A stretch of 64,000 nucleotides of DNA from Asparagopsis taxiformis (Eukaryota; Rhodophyta; Florideophyceae; Bonnemaisoniales; Bonnemaisoniaceae). Below are positions 1 through 9,300 of the stretch, one piece after another (positions within the stretch are counted from its first letter, which is position 1; every line of letters starts with the position of its first letter). Made by a program: the position numbers and the translations under genes. Location of the stretch: positions 28,249 through 92,248 of the forward strand of contig JALQPE010000917.1 of NCBI GenBank assembly GCA_030407315.1, in the 5' to 3' direction. The notes under the pieces are model-generated. The model had not been told where the DNA came from and made no database searches. It saw nothing but the letters and a program-made list of their open reading frames with translations.

Positions 1-206
1 GTGCGTGCAGACGCGAGACATGCTGGCGGACCGGGGCCGGTGTAGATCGGATTGGACGAGGGGGCTGGGGTTGGGGCGGAGGGGCGCGGACGTTTGGGTA
101 TCGATGCGGTTGCTGGGGATGCTTGGCGCTTGTTGGATGGGGGATGGCGATGGTAGTCGCGGGCGAGGGCGGGCGGTAGACTGAGCATCGTTGAGGCTGG
201 AGGCAT
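1..206 (-). CDS. Partial Pro/basic-rich protein, 5' end only
   Basis: Read on the minus strand, an ATG at 206 opens a frame of about 68 codons with no stop before the window edge; the rest of the gene would lie to the left. The peptide begins MPPASTMLSLPPALARDYHR and continues rich in Pro, Ser, Ala, Lys and Arg (for example SIPKRPRPSAPTPAPSS), like a disordered N-terminus. An alternative in-frame ATG lies at 239. An AT-rich TTAAATAT stretch about 40 bp further upstream on that strand could serve as a core promoter, and the gene would be divergent from POLD3. No domain is recognised. The call rests only on the open frame, so a chance frame in GC-rich DNA is possible. Confidence 0.35.
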   Translation of the reverse strand, partial: MPPASTMLSLPPALARDYHRHPPSNKRQASPATASIPKRPRPSAPTPAPSSNPIYTGPGPPACLASAR

Positions 207-594
207 GGTTGGGAAGAGGATGGGGACGTCGATGAGCATGGAAATGGTCGCGACGGGGAGATAGAGGATATTTAAGGGAACAAGGGATTGGTTGAGACAG
301 ATTTTCGCGTCCAATGATCAACAGTTGCGGTGTGTACAACGAATGTGAGTGCAGCGTCGGAGGCGGATCAGTGCTGGAGGCGGTTGTTACTTGTGATATT
401 TTATATGTCCTTGCTGGACGACACGTAGTACACGTACCATGCCTCATGCGATCATAACATTTTCCCGCCATCCACATTGTGTCATACCTCCTACTTGAGC
501 ACGTGCTCGTTCATTGCGCTGCTCCGCGCCCACTACTCAACCTCGTCTCCCGTCCTTGCCTTCTCCGTCCATCCTCTGTCAACACGCCGCCGTC
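207..594. promoter_or_regulatory. Short intergenic region, probable divergent promoter
   Basis: A 388-bp gap between the putative leftward gene and POLD3. It is G-rich on the left and becomes mixed in composition toward POLD3. No repeat or RNA gene is visible. The arrangement suggests a shared promoter, but no individual site can be assigned. Confidence 0.35.
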
Positions 595-1881
595 ATGGCA
601 GAGACTGCAGCGCTCGACGCGCTCATTCATGGCAAGCGACAACTCGTTTCCTATCGTCACCTCTCGACGCTACTCTCCATTCCATCCCATCAAGCACAGT
701 CCATCCTGCAATCATACCTATCATCGCAACCTGAAAACTCCCTTCGCGCCATCTGGTGTGTCACCACCCAGCAAAACTCGGTCCATCGTACATCGCTCTG
801 CGAGAAGCCGCCCAAAGACGCCGACGCACACATCTGGGCATTGGCACCAGCAACCCCCAATGCACAATTATCCCATCAAACCTCCCTCGCCATCCTCTTC
901 CAAGATCGTCTGCAGGAGATCGACCAAGCCACTGCAGACTTCAACAACACAAACACCCTGCGCGACGGCCGCTTCAATCGCATTCAATCCACAACCGCCC
1001 AATGGACCCCGTCCTCGCTCCAGCCGCTGTCCAACGCTGTCGCAAACCCACCGCCCGCCCCGTCCACAAGACTGCTGGCCGCCGCAAAGCCCAAGCCGCG
1101 CGTTCAGGACACCCGTCCCTCGGTGAAGCGCAAATCCACAGGCAAGATTGGCGTGAAACCAAAGCCAGATGCCGCCGCCAAACCAAACTCTCTCTTCAGC
1201 ACGCGATCCTTGTCCGCTTCCGCGACCGAGCGTCTCAAGGGCACCCAACACGCCCCCGTCAAAAAGGCCCGTCGCGTTGTGGATGATGACTCTGACGACG
1301 ACCAACATGAGCGCGATTTGCGCGCTTTGCAGAAGGAAGCCGAGGAGAATGAAGCCGCAGAGGCAGAGAGACAGGCCGAAAAGGAGGAGCTCATGCGCGA
1401 AGTGGAACAACTCACCAGAAAACATGAGCAGCAGGAACCGGAATCACCGGAGATGAAGGAATTGGAGCATACACGCACCGATCGCGACCACGATGAACAG
1501 CTGGCACAGAAAACAGATTCTGCAAAGAGAAAGTTCATCGAGACGTTTGGCGGGCTGCAAGGCGCGCGACGCAAGTTGAAAAAGATCACGGTCACGAGTA
1601 AGGACGAGAAGGGCTACGTGGTCACCAAGACGATTGAAAAATGGGTCGATGCAGATGGTAACGAATTGCCGGATCAAGTTAAGCCGCAAGAGACCATGAC
1701 GCCGCCTACGAAGAAAGTTCCGTTTCAAAGCTCTGCGAACGGCGCGGAGGGAGCGAGCAAGTCGTCGCAAAAGGCGAGATCAGCGACTGGAAAGGGAGCT
1801 TCGTCGAAAAAGAAGAGTGTCGGCAGTGCTAAGAACAAAGTCAAGGGTAATATTATGTCCTATTTTGGCAAGAAAAATTAA
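595..1881 (+). CDS. POLD3: DNA polymerase delta subunit 3 (POLD3/Cdc27-like)
   Basis: A 428-residue protein resembling the p66/Cdc27 accessory subunit of DNA polymerase delta, which links the polymerase to PCNA in the nucleus. Residues 1-70 resemble the winged-helix N-terminus that binds the B subunit (LVSYRHLSTLLSIPSHQAQ). The middle is long, charged and low in complexity, with an acidic/basic Glu-rich helix around 230-310. A conserved family patch near 330-360 reads TVTSKDEKGYVVTKTIEKWV. The C-terminus NIMSYFGKKN fits a PCNA-interacting peptide (Ile-x-x-Tyr-Phe after basic residues). The ATG at 595 is preferred over an in-frame ATG at 514 because homology starts there. The gene is intronless and ends tail-to-tail with TyrRS, 51 bp apart. 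Family assignment comes from motif recognition, since the middle of these proteins evolves quickly. Confidence 0.82.
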   Translation: MAETAALDALIHGKRQLVSYRHLSTLLSIPSHQAQSILQSYLSSQPENSLRAIWCVTTQQNSVHRTSLCEKPPKDADAHIWALAPATPNAQLSHQTSLAILFQDRLQEIDQATADFNNTNTLRDGRFNRIQSTTAQWTPSSLQPLSNAVANPPPAPSTRLLAAAKPKPRVQDTRPSVKRKSTGKIGVKPKPDAAAKPNSLFSTRSLSASATERLKGTQHAPVKKARRVVDDDSDDDQHERDLRALQKEAEENEAAEAERQAEKEELMREVEQLTRKHEQQEPESPEMKELEHTRTDRDHDEQLAQKTDSAKRKFIETFGGLQGARRKLKKITVTSKDEKGYVVTKTIEKWVDADGNELPDQVKPQETMTPPTKKVPFQSSANGAEGASKSSQKARSATGKGASSKKKSVGSAKNKVKGNIMSYFGKKN

Positions 1882-1932
1882 CCAATTTACATCGCGTTGG
1901 ATCGCTGCGCCGACTAAACCCATCACTTCGTA

Positions 1933-3450
1933 CTAGTCAACACGCACGATAAGTTTGTTCTTCTTCCCAGCAGCTAGAAGTATTAACCGTCCGCCGATAA
2001 GGTCATCCTCCGTCAATGCAGTCTTCCCCTCGGCTACCTTTTTATTGTTGAGATATCCGCCACCATTCTTGATCAATCTTCGCGCCTCTCCCTTGGATTT
2101 TTGCAACCCCGACATCACCATCAAATCCACAACCGTCTTCTCGATAACCTCCTCCCGTCCGAGTGATACGCTCGGCATATCTCCTGAAATAGCCTCCAGC
2201 GCATCGACGCTCAGAACGGCTGAACTTCCCGGCGCAGCTGCTGCAGTGGCTGCCAATGCAGACTTTACGCCCTCTTCACCGTGTACAATGCGTGTCACCT
2301 CTTCCGCCAGACGTTTCTGCGCAGTGTTTGGGACATAGCCTTCCGCCTGCATTTGCTCTGCAATCTTGTCCACCTCTGTCAGTGGCAGAAAAGTGAGACG
2401 TTTCAAAAACTTGATCACATCGTCATCCGGTGTGCGCACTAGGAATTGGTAAAACTCGTACGGTGATAGTTTTGACGCCGTCAACCACACAGCTCCCTTT
2501 TCACTCTTGCCAAACTTTTTGCCGTCCGCAGTTGTCAATAAGGGAAATGTTATTCCGTGCACATTTCGAGATCGTAAACGACGCGTAAGTTCGGTACCCG
2601 CTGTGATATTTCCCCATTGATCCGATCCGCCGAGCTGGAAAGACACATCGTGGGTATCACTCAGATGCATAAAGTCGTACGCCTGCAGCAGCTGGTATGT
2701 AAATTCCGTAAAGCTCATACCATCCTCCGAGTTGAGACGCGATTTAACAGAATCCTTCGCAATCATCGTACCCACACGTGCGTATTTCCCCACGTCACGT
2801 AGAAAGTCCAAAAACGATATGGGAGCCACCCAATCAATGTTGTTAACAACCAGCGCATCATGAATACGCACTTCACCCGCGCTAGTAAGCTCAGCGGCCG
2901 AACGATCCAGGACCTGCCGCAAATTGGCCTCAATGCCATTCAGGTTTTTGGCAATCGTGTCATCGTCCATGACGGGTCGTTCTGCACTTTTCCCGCTAGG
3001 ATCACCCACCTTTCCCGTCGCGCCACCGACCAATGCGACGACGCGATGGCCGCATCTCTGAAACCATGCGAGCGCCAGTATCGCGAGTAGGTTTCCAAGA
3101 TGGAGCGAATCCGCCGTTGGGTCGAAACCGGTGTACACGCCGATGGGTTTTGAACAAATTTCGCGTAGTTGGTCGACGTCGGAGGTTGAATTATCAAATA
3201 GGCCTCGTTCCTGCAGCACATCTATAATGTTTGGTTGCACATCGGACGCGACTTGCACGCCTGGCGGCGTTGTTGTTGACGCACTGCTCGGGTGCGTCGG
3301 TTGAATCGATGCCGTCGCATGCGCGGTTTGAAGCCGACGTGCTATTCGGCGAGGCGTCCGCGTCGGGAGAATTGAAGCCTGCGAGATTCTAAGCGGCGTC
3401 GCCGGAATAAAGGCCATGGTTCGGAGTGCAAGGCTACGAGCGAGCAGCAT
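1933..3450 (-). CDS. YARS2: Tyrosyl-tRNA synthetase, organellar (bacterial type)
   Basis: A 505-residue class I aminoacyl-tRNA synthetase that charges tRNA-Tyr in mitochondria and/or plastid. The first ~75 residues are rich in Arg, Ser, Thr and Ala and poor in acids, as expected of an organelle-targeting presequence. The catalytic domain starts at LQERGLFDNST. The HIGH-type motif is HLGN near 118 after GFDPTADSL. The tyrosine-binding region includes QLGGSDQWGN, and the KMSKS-type loop is KFGKS near 312. The last ~70 residues are an S4 RNA-binding domain (SKGEARRLIKNGGGYLNN). Length is typical for bacterial-type enzymes plus a presequence. No intron is seen. It is divergent from the next gene across 334 bp. 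Whether it serves one or both organelles cannot be told from sequence. Confidence 0.95.
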   Translation of the reverse strand: MLLARSLALRTMAFIPATPLRISQASILPTRTPRRIARRLQTAHATASIQPTHPSSASTTTPPGVQVASDVQPNIIDVLQERGLFDNSTSDVDQLREICSKPIGVYTGFDPTADSLHLGNLLAILALAWFQRCGHRVVALVGGATGKVGDPSGKSAERPVMDDDTIAKNLNGIEANLRQVLDRSAAELTSAGEVRIHDALVVNNIDWVAPISFLDFLRDVGKYARVGTMIAKDSVKSRLNSEDGMSFTEFTYQLLQAYDFMHLSDTHDVSFQLGGSDQWGNITAGTELTRRLRSRNVHGITFPLLTTADGKKFGKSEKGAVWLTASKLSPYEFYQFLVRTPDDDVIKFLKRLTFLPLTEVDKIAEQMQAEGYVPNTAQKRLAEEVTRIVHGEEGVKSALAATAAAAPGSSAVLSVDALEAISGDMPSVSLGREEVIEKTVVDLMVMSGLQKSKGEARRLIKNGGGYLNNKKVAEGKTALTEDDLIGGRLILLAAGKKNKLIVRVD

Positions 3451-3784
3451 GACTGGCGGATGCAGATGGGCGGAGATGAATTGGGGATCGGGAGGTTGAA
3501 TCTCGCGTGCGATGGACTTGTGAATTGTTTGATGAAAAGCTTACAGTGCTGTGCTGTGATTTGATCCCAAATTTTACTGTCGGTTTACATTTTTCATTGT
3601 GTCGCACGGAAACTGTTGCGCTCTCCAACGCTGACTTTCCGCATCCTTCTTGGAGACTACTGACTTGGGAAACGTTTACCATTTGTGTTTCGATGCTAAA
3701 CGGCAATCGCTTGTGTGTGTGCTAAATTAAGCTTTTCCCACCACCCGTCCGTTTCATAGCATCAGTACCGACCCGGCAGTCACG
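3451..3784. promoter_or_regulatory. Divergent promoter region
   Basis: A 334-bp gap between the head-to-head TyrRS and membrane-protein genes, so it must hold both promoters. It is moderately AT-rich compared with the flanking genes. No clear TATA box or repeated site was picked out by eye. Confidence 0.4.
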
Positions 3785-5158
3785 ATGCCCAACAATCTTG
3801 TGCTACCGAAAGGTAGTTCCAAGACCGGTTCCAACAATATCGCACGCCAAACAAGCAAAACTTCGCGAACGTCGCGTGTGCAGTATCCATCGCTATCGTT
3901 CGTGCCAGCATTTGCGACGCTGACACTCGGCAAAGCTTCGCGTGTGTTTGCGGCATTTGTCTCATTTCACTATCTTCAAGACCGCGTTGCACTTCCACTC
4001 TACCTATTCTTCGTTACCTTTGGCGCCGCGGCATGTCTGCTCGCGTTGCAGCGCCCGTGGAACGGCAAACGAATCGGTACCAAACGAGCACGCCGTGTCC
4101 TTCTAGCGGGCGCAATTCTTGCGTTCACTCTCTACGTATGGACGGCTGGCTTGCGATCGGCCGGCCCGCTACGAACGTTACTGATCGACGGCGCTGAACT
4201 ACCACTACTGTATCTGTTTGCGATCGTGTCGAGACGCGAGCTTCCGGAACGTCGCAAGACGCGCGGCGCCATTTTCATGCTACTTGCATATTGTCTGTTG
4301 ATCTGGGACGCGTCCGGGCATGTGCCGGACATTCAAGAGCTGGAAAAGACGAACCTCGGCCAACGCGCCGAGTCGACCATCAATCGTATTGCGAATAAGA
4401 CAACGGAGGAACTGAGTCACATCGCCAAACTGGGCAAGTTTGACGCCGGAGAGGATGATCGCCCGATCGCACGTCGGATGCCCGGTTCAAATGGAAGCGC
4501 TCGACGACGTCTACTGGCGACGTACAAGCCGCCGGTCAAGAGTTCGGGTGGGGTGCGCGACGCGTTTGTAGAGGGAACGGCACTACGATGCGAGATTGGA
4601 GTGATTCTTGTGCTACTGGCATCGGTATTGATGCAGTCAAGCCGTGCGTTTACTCGTCGACTAGCGACGGAGCTTGGGGGTGCAAAGCGGCATTTCGCAC
4701 TGAGCACTACAGCGGCATGCGCATGGTTGACGCCGTTGGCGCTGTTGAGCTGGGTTTCAAGTTCTACGGGGGCGTTGTTGTCGCTGTCTGTGATGGGCGG
4801 GGTGACGCGAATCAGCGTGTCGAGCGGTCATGTGATCGGATTTGTCGCGGTGGGATTCCTGTGGCTGGTAGTGCCATACTATGTGCGCGCCATTGTGTCG
4901 ACAGCTCTGCCGCAACAAACAATGGTGCAAAGCGGAGTTGTGATCCCGTTTGTGATGGCGTGCGTGACGAGCGCAGTGTTTGGGGCAGGGGCAAGCGCTG
5001 GCGGAGTATCGTGGATTCTAGTCGCGGCATTTGTGTTGGATTGCGTCGGCATTTCGTTGATGATGAGCGGCGGAGTGCGGAGATCGCTGTCGGAATTGCC
5101 GCTAGATAGTTCGAGCAGCTCGCGCAGCGCAGGTGTGGCCAACGCAGACGATAAGTGA
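3785..5158 (+). CDS. Polytopic membrane protein, 9-10 predicted TM segments
   Basis: A 457-residue intronless gene. After a polar Ser/Thr/basic N-terminus of about 35 residues come hydrophobic segments, among them LPLYLFFVTFGAAACLLAL (~78), VLLAGAILAFTLYVWTAGL (~107), ELPLLYLFAIV (~138) and IFMLLAYCLLIW (~163). A hydrophilic charged loop of ~100 residues follows (about 175-275), then five more helices to ~435 and a Ser-rich tail. The GAELPLLYLF segment and two-bundle layout are loosely like drug/metabolite (EamA-type) transporters or the N-terminal half of ZnT5-type proteins. That is only a resemblance and no substrate should be inferred. The start follows CAGTCACG-ATG and is the first Met. 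Neighbours give no functional hint. Confidence 0.75.
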   Translation: MPNNLVLPKGSSKTGSNNIARQTSKTSRTSRVQYPSLSFVPAFATLTLGKASRVFAAFVSFHYLQDRVALPLYLFFVTFGAAACLLALQRPWNGKRIGTKRARRVLLAGAILAFTLYVWTAGLRSAGPLRTLLIDGAELPLLYLFAIVSRRELPERRKTRGAIFMLLAYCLLIWDASGHVPDIQELEKTNLGQRAESTINRIANKTTEELSHIAKLGKFDAGEDDRPIARRMPGSNGSARRRLLATYKPPVKSSGGVRDAFVEGTALRCEIGVILVLLASVLMQSSRAFTRRLATELGGAKRHFALSTTAACAWLTPLALLSWVSSSTGALLSLSVMGGVTRISVSSGHVIGFVAVGFLWLVVPYYVRAIVSTALPQQTMVQSGVVIPFVMACVTSAVFGAGASAGGVSWILVAAFVLDCVGISLMMSGGVRRSLSELPLDSSSSSRSAGVANADDK

Positions 5159-5297
5159 GTTACTGTAAGTGTGAGCGATGCACGGAGCATGCGCGTGCGT
5201 TTGTACTACACAGTTGACATTGTAAATATCTCAAAAATCTCCCAACGCAACGCAGCAATTACGCAATTCAACTCTAACCTTTCTTGTTATCTTGTCA
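5159..5297. other. Tail-to-tail intergenic spacer
   Basis: A short AT-rich gap between two convergent genes, expected to carry both 3' untranslated regions. Nothing else is seen. Confidence 0.4.
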
Positions 5298-5948
5298 CTA
5301 AACATTAAGTTGACTCGCCTCTTGGTCGTTGTCATCGTCCAGACCATATCGTCTTCGGTACAAGCCCTCGAGATAGGAGAACATGTGCACGCAAAAGTTG
5401 AACAAGGCATACATCAACAACAACGGAATCACCAACACCACAATGGCGTCTCGTGACATACCGTCGCGACCGGTGGCCTCCGGATTGGGCTCGCCCGAAA
5501 CATTGGGCACAATAAACCCGTCCGGACTGATATAACTCAACCCATCATGCACAGCAATCAGCGTCACCAACACCAACGCCAGACAAGTAGCCCATTCCAC
5601 CAGTACTAGCACCACCAGACAAAAGTCCACCGGCGACGCAATTACGCCGTCCAGATCTCGACGCGGCGGCGGCGTGCACGGCGCCAAGCACACCAACACA
5701 ACGAGAACGCTCAGAATGTACGGCACCGCGAACAACGCATTGGCGCGACGAACGACAAAGTCGCGAAAGCGTTCGTTGGCTGTGAACGCGTACAACACCA
5801 CCGTTAGATAGGCGAAAAACAGAACGGCGCATCCCGCCCAAATGGCGCTTTGACGAAATGGCCGTCGCTCCCCAATGCGCTCGTCGCCGCGCGCTATAGC
5901 GCCATAGTCCAAACGCGACGGAACGGCTATTATCACCGCTTCAGACAT
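5298..5948 (-). CDS. Small membrane protein with four predicted TM helices
   Basis: A 216-residue protein. The start is placed at the ATG at 5948 (MSEAVIIAVPSRLDYG), because upstream in-frame sequence reads like untranslated DNA. Four hydrophobic stretches are visible: AGCAVLFFAYLTVVLYAF (~38-55), ALFAVPYILSVLVVLVCLA (~72-90), DFCLVVLVLVEWATCLALVLV (~107-128) and AIVVLVIPLLLMYALFNFCV (~168-187). The loop between helices 3 and 4 is polar (ISPDGFIVPNVSG). The tail is acidic (LDDDNDQEASQLNV). The fold recalls small tetraspan proteins but no family is recognised. It is divergent from PPWD1 across about 300 bp. Confidence 0.65.
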   Translation of the reverse strand: MSEAVIIAVPSRLDYGAIARGDERIGERRPFRQSAIWAGCAVLFFAYLTVVLYAFTANERFRDFVVRRANALFAVPYILSVLVVLVCLAPCTPPPRRDLDGVIASPVDFCLVVLVLVEWATCLALVLVTLIAVHDGLSYISPDGFIVPNVSGEPNPEATGRDGMSRDAIVVLVIPLLLMYALFNFCVHMFSYLEGLYRRRYGLDDDNDQEASQLNV

Positions 5949-6252
5949 CGTCCAAACACATGCATCCGCTTGCTTTGCTTCGTCGAGTGCTCGCACTTCC
6001 CTTGACACACACGTCGTTGGTGTTGTGACGTCGACAAGGCGCGCAATTTCCGCATAAAGTAAATCAGTCCGCTCGCCAGCACCTTGACTTGTGAGACTGT
6101 GACAGTCAACTGCGTTTTGGCTGAAACGTACAATTCGCACCGCCTTATTTACTCGTTTTTTGCATAATTCTGACACCTTTACACGCACCAACCGCATCGC
6201 TCATAACATGTATTGCGATAGATCGCCCAGACCTCTCAAGCCACTTCCACAC
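5949..6252. promoter_or_regulatory. Divergent promoter region
   Basis: Separates the head-to-head tetraspan gene and PPWD1. If PPWD1 instead starts at the in-frame ATG at 6160 the region shrinks to ~210 bp. No specific site was assigned. Confidence 0.35.
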
Positions 6253-8269
6253 ATGTCTTCTTCCCCTTCCTCCTCATCAGATGAACAAACTGTCGGTCCC
6301 GTGCTGCCGCCCGTCCCGACCAAACCGCCCCGTAAAAAGCCCAAGCGCTCCCTTCCCTTCCAATCCGTCTATCTCGATGCCCTGCCCTCCAGCTTGAGAT
6401 ACGCCCGGTCCTACATGCATCGATCCATAGTAACCCATGTAACCTGCACGCCCAAATTCGCGATTACAGCCAGTGACGATGGCCAGCTCAAATTCTGGGC
6501 CCGTAGACCGCCAAAGACCGCTGCTCATCGCAATGACAACACCGACCATTCCTCGTCCAACAAACCACATATAGAGTTTGTTAAAGCGTTTCAGGCACAT
6601 CGCGGTCCTTTACACGCCTTTTCCGTCTCTCCTGATGCCTCCCTGCTATGCACCGTCTCTGCACATGACATGTCCCTCAAGCTCTTCTCAGTCACCGCCT
6701 TTGACATGCTCGATTTTGCCCCGCTTTCATTCCAGCCAGCACCGGCAATTGCATGGGTTTCGCGTGCAGCTCCGCCCGCATCGCAATTTGCAGTGGCCCA
6801 TGCCAAAGAGCCGGTAGTGTCCATTTTCAGAATGGACGATCTTCGCCAGCCTCGCCGAGAAATCCGCCTCTCACATGTGGCTCCCGTGTCGTTAATGCGC
6901 TACAATCCCGCTTTCAATGCTGTCATTTCAATTGACCAACGCGGTTTTATTGAATATTGGCGTCCGGATGAACTTGCAAACGACGATGACGACCGTGGCC
7001 ATATAGCAGGAGTGTCGTTTACATTGAAATCACAGACCGATCTGTTTGAATTTGCAAAGAAGAAAACGACGCCAACAAGCCTTGAAATCAGTCCAGGTGG
7101 AACGTTGTTTACTTGCATGGCGTCGGATCGCATGGTACGTGTGTTCGCATTCGCCACCGGCAAGTTGAAACGCACATACGATGAATCGCTGCAGACAATG
7201 TCCGCTTATGTGGCGCCTGATGAGGATACTGAAGAGTCGAAACCTGAGCAGTCGTCGTCTCGTTCTGTGCCCAGCCATGAATTTAATCGTAGGATGGCAC
7301 GTGAGCAGCAAGTTGAAGCAGACAGTAGCGGTTCGCTTGCTCGTTGCAATGTTATTTTTGACGCAACGGGTCACTTCATCTTGTACACTACAGTGCTCGG
7401 AATCAAGATTGTGAATTTGACAACCAACAAGCTTGTGCGATTGTTGGGACTTCGCGAAGCAGCTGAACGATTTCTTCAGATTGCACTGTTCCCGATTGCG
7501 GGAGCATTGAATGGCAATGAAGATGAAGGACCATCAGCGCTGCTCATTGCGTCCTCGTTTGACAGTCAGAGAATCTATGTGTTTGGTGGTGAAAGTCAGG
7601 ACTCTGTAATTAGTGATCGAGACATCTTCAATGAACGACCTATGGTGCGTGTTTCAGGTAGAAGGGGATCTAGAATTGTGGATGTCGAGTCTGAGAAGAA
7701 GGATCGCGTTGCGCTGCCGAAACGAGCTACACTACATACAACGGCTGGAGATATTGTAGTATCTTTGAATCATCTTGTCACGCCGAAGACGGTTGAAAAT
7801 TTTTGTACACATGGAAAGAACGGCTACTTCAATGGAGTTATCTTTCATCGAGTTATCAAGGGATTCATGATTCAAACTGGGGATCCAGACGGTGATGGAA
7901 CTGGAGGCGAATCCATCTGGGGAGGCACATTTGAAGACGAAATCGATAAAGCATTGTCGCATGAAGCGGGAACGGTGTCCATGGCCAACATTGGACCTGA
8001 TACGAATGGATCTGTAAGTTTTGAGTGTTTGTGCAATCGCAATTTGATGACTAACATGTGTGCTAACATGTTTATTTTGGTCCCCGTACATGCAGCAATT
8101 TTTCATCACGTGCGCGGCTGCAGTTCACCTGGATGGTAAGCATACAATATTTGGAAAGGTCCTCAAAGGTATGGGGGTCGTTCGTCAAATTGAAAACGAG
8201 AAAGTGGATAGACATGACCGACCATTGACGGCTGTACGCATAGAAAGTGTGTCTGTACATTTAGAGTGA
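6253..8269 (+). CDS. PPWD1: PPWD1-type WD40 repeat cyclophilin (peptidyl-prolyl isomerase), one intron
   Basis: Exons 6253-8013 and 8096-8269. The product is a spliceosome-associated protein with N-terminal WD40 repeats and a C-terminal cyclophilin domain that isomerises X-Pro bonds. WD units are visible from ~65 ([37 protein letters not shown]) to ~420. The cyclophilin domain begins about residue 495 ([17 protein letters not shown]) and keeps the active-site stretch [15 protein letters not shown], with catalytic Arg, plus NGS|QFFIT across the splice junction. The position that is Trp in cyclosporin-sensitive cyclophilins reads His ([11 protein letters not shown]), predicting weak cyclosporin binding. 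Splicing restores the conserved C-terminus [12 protein letters not shown]; reading through the intron would truncate it. Start: the ATG at 6253 ([12 protein letters not shown]) is preferred; 6160 and 6208 are in-frame alternatives. Confidence 0.92.
8014..8095 (+). other. Spliceosomal intron in PPWD1 (82 bp, phase 0)
   Basis: Donor GT-AAGT follows codon NGS. The acceptor TGCAG precedes CAATTTTTC. A branch-point-like TGCTAAC lies at 8061-8067. Removing these 82 bases joins the conserved cyclophilin motif across the junction, which is the main evidence. It is the only intron recognised in the gene-dense part. Confidence 0.88.
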
Positions 8270-8485
8270 AAGAGCAGCGAGACATGGATGTATGTGGTAG
8301 TTGATGGCACCATGCGACGCGGTGCTGTGCGGATGGAAAAAGCGGAGAGCGCGTATGATGCACGACTCGGAACGGAAAACCTATACAAAAAGCAACAGGA
8401 CGCTTCGCAAACGGACAACTAATATGGCAACAAATGTAGAATACAATACACGAATGGACAAGAGTTTCGCGAGAACAAAAGTCTT

Positions 8486-9220
8486 TCACGGTGGCGCGGC
8501 GCCATCACGTCCAGCATCATCATCATGGTCATGCAAAACTTGAACGCTGGATGGCGGAGACGAATCTTTGTGCGCATGTTTCTCACCGGTGGCAGCAGGA
8601 GCAGAAGCATCGGTGCTCAAATCAGCATCGTCGCCTTCGGCATCGTCAAACTGGTCTCTAAAATCGAGAGCTGCGAGCACGCCATTAGCGCCATCCAGTT
8701 GCAAGTAGACCCTACGTCCCACAGAATCGCTATAATAAGTGACATTACTCGTCTGCCAATCATGCAGCGGATCAACATAGGTCTTATCAGTGGGACTAGG
8801 CTCTGTCAAACCATACTGGACAACCAGTTCCTTCTCTGTATCTGGATACAAAGTACGCTCGAGGGCTTCACCGACGGAGCGCAGCACGCGTGCCCCCAGG
8901 GCGGTGACGCGTTTAAATAGCGAGTTTTTGGCCATACTACGCGACCATAACGTTTCAATCATCTTGATCACATTGTCCTCCACGGAGAACAAGGCGCGCC
9001 AAGTAATCGGCTCGGATTGCGGCGGGGACTGACGCCCCTGCCACTCCCAATCGGGCTGTTGCGAGGTGCAGCTGCGTTTGACGCGCACGCTGCGCGCGCG
9101 ACGCTGGCGCGGCGGCGGCGTCGCGCAGCAGCGCACCGAGTGGACGGTTGCGACGCGCGGAGCGGCTGGCGACGCGCTGAGGAGGCAGAACGCGGCGGCT
9201 GTGCTGGTGACGAGCGGCAT
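8486..9220 (-). CDS. Probable plastid-targeted protein of unknown function
   Basis: A 244-residue protein starting at the ATG at 9220 (MPLVTSTAAAFCLLSASPAA). The first ~60 residues are rich in Ala, Ser, Thr, Arg and Pro with few acids, consistent with an organelle transit peptide. The mature part has a helical segment (FSVEDNVIKMIETLWSRSM, ~80-98; TALGARVLRSVGEALERTLYP), then a more structured stretch LHDWQTSNVTYYSDSVGR around 150-170. The tail is acidic and His-rich (FDDAEGDDADLS; HDHDDDAGRDG). No family is recognised. A TATA-like box lies about 71-80 bp upstream. It ends tail-to-tail with PPWD1. Confidence 0.6.
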   Translation of the reverse strand: MPLVTSTAAAFCLLSASPAAPRVATVHSVRCCATPPPRQRRARSVRVKRSCTSQQPDWEWQGRQSPPQSEPITWRALFSVEDNVIKMIETLWSRSMAKNSLFKRVTALGARVLRSVGEALERTLYPDTEKELVVQYGLTEPSPTDKTYVDPLHDWQTSNVTYYSDSVGRRVYLQLDGANGVLAALDFRDQFDDAEGDDADLSTDASAPAATGEKHAHKDSSPPSSVQVLHDHDDDAGRDGAAPP

Positions 9221-9290
9221 TTTACTCGACCCAAGGAGATATTGCGAGGTCGGGTACGATGCGCTGATAGACTCCACGTCTACGTTTTGG

Positions 9291-9300
9291 TTTTATATAG
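9291..9300 (-). promoter_or_regulatory. TATA-like box
   Basis: CTATATAAAA on the minus strand, 71 bp upstream of the ATG at 9220 and at the expected side and distance for that gene's core promoter. Confidence 0.5.

Noticed and set aside
868..1425. Minus-strand frames overlapping POLD3
   Set aside because: Low-complexity antisense of a real gene with strong codon bias; no motif.
3785..5158. Assignment as a zinc (ZnT5) or EamA transporter
   Set aside because: Topology and one short motif are suggestive, but no diagnostic residue supports a substrate, so left unnamed.
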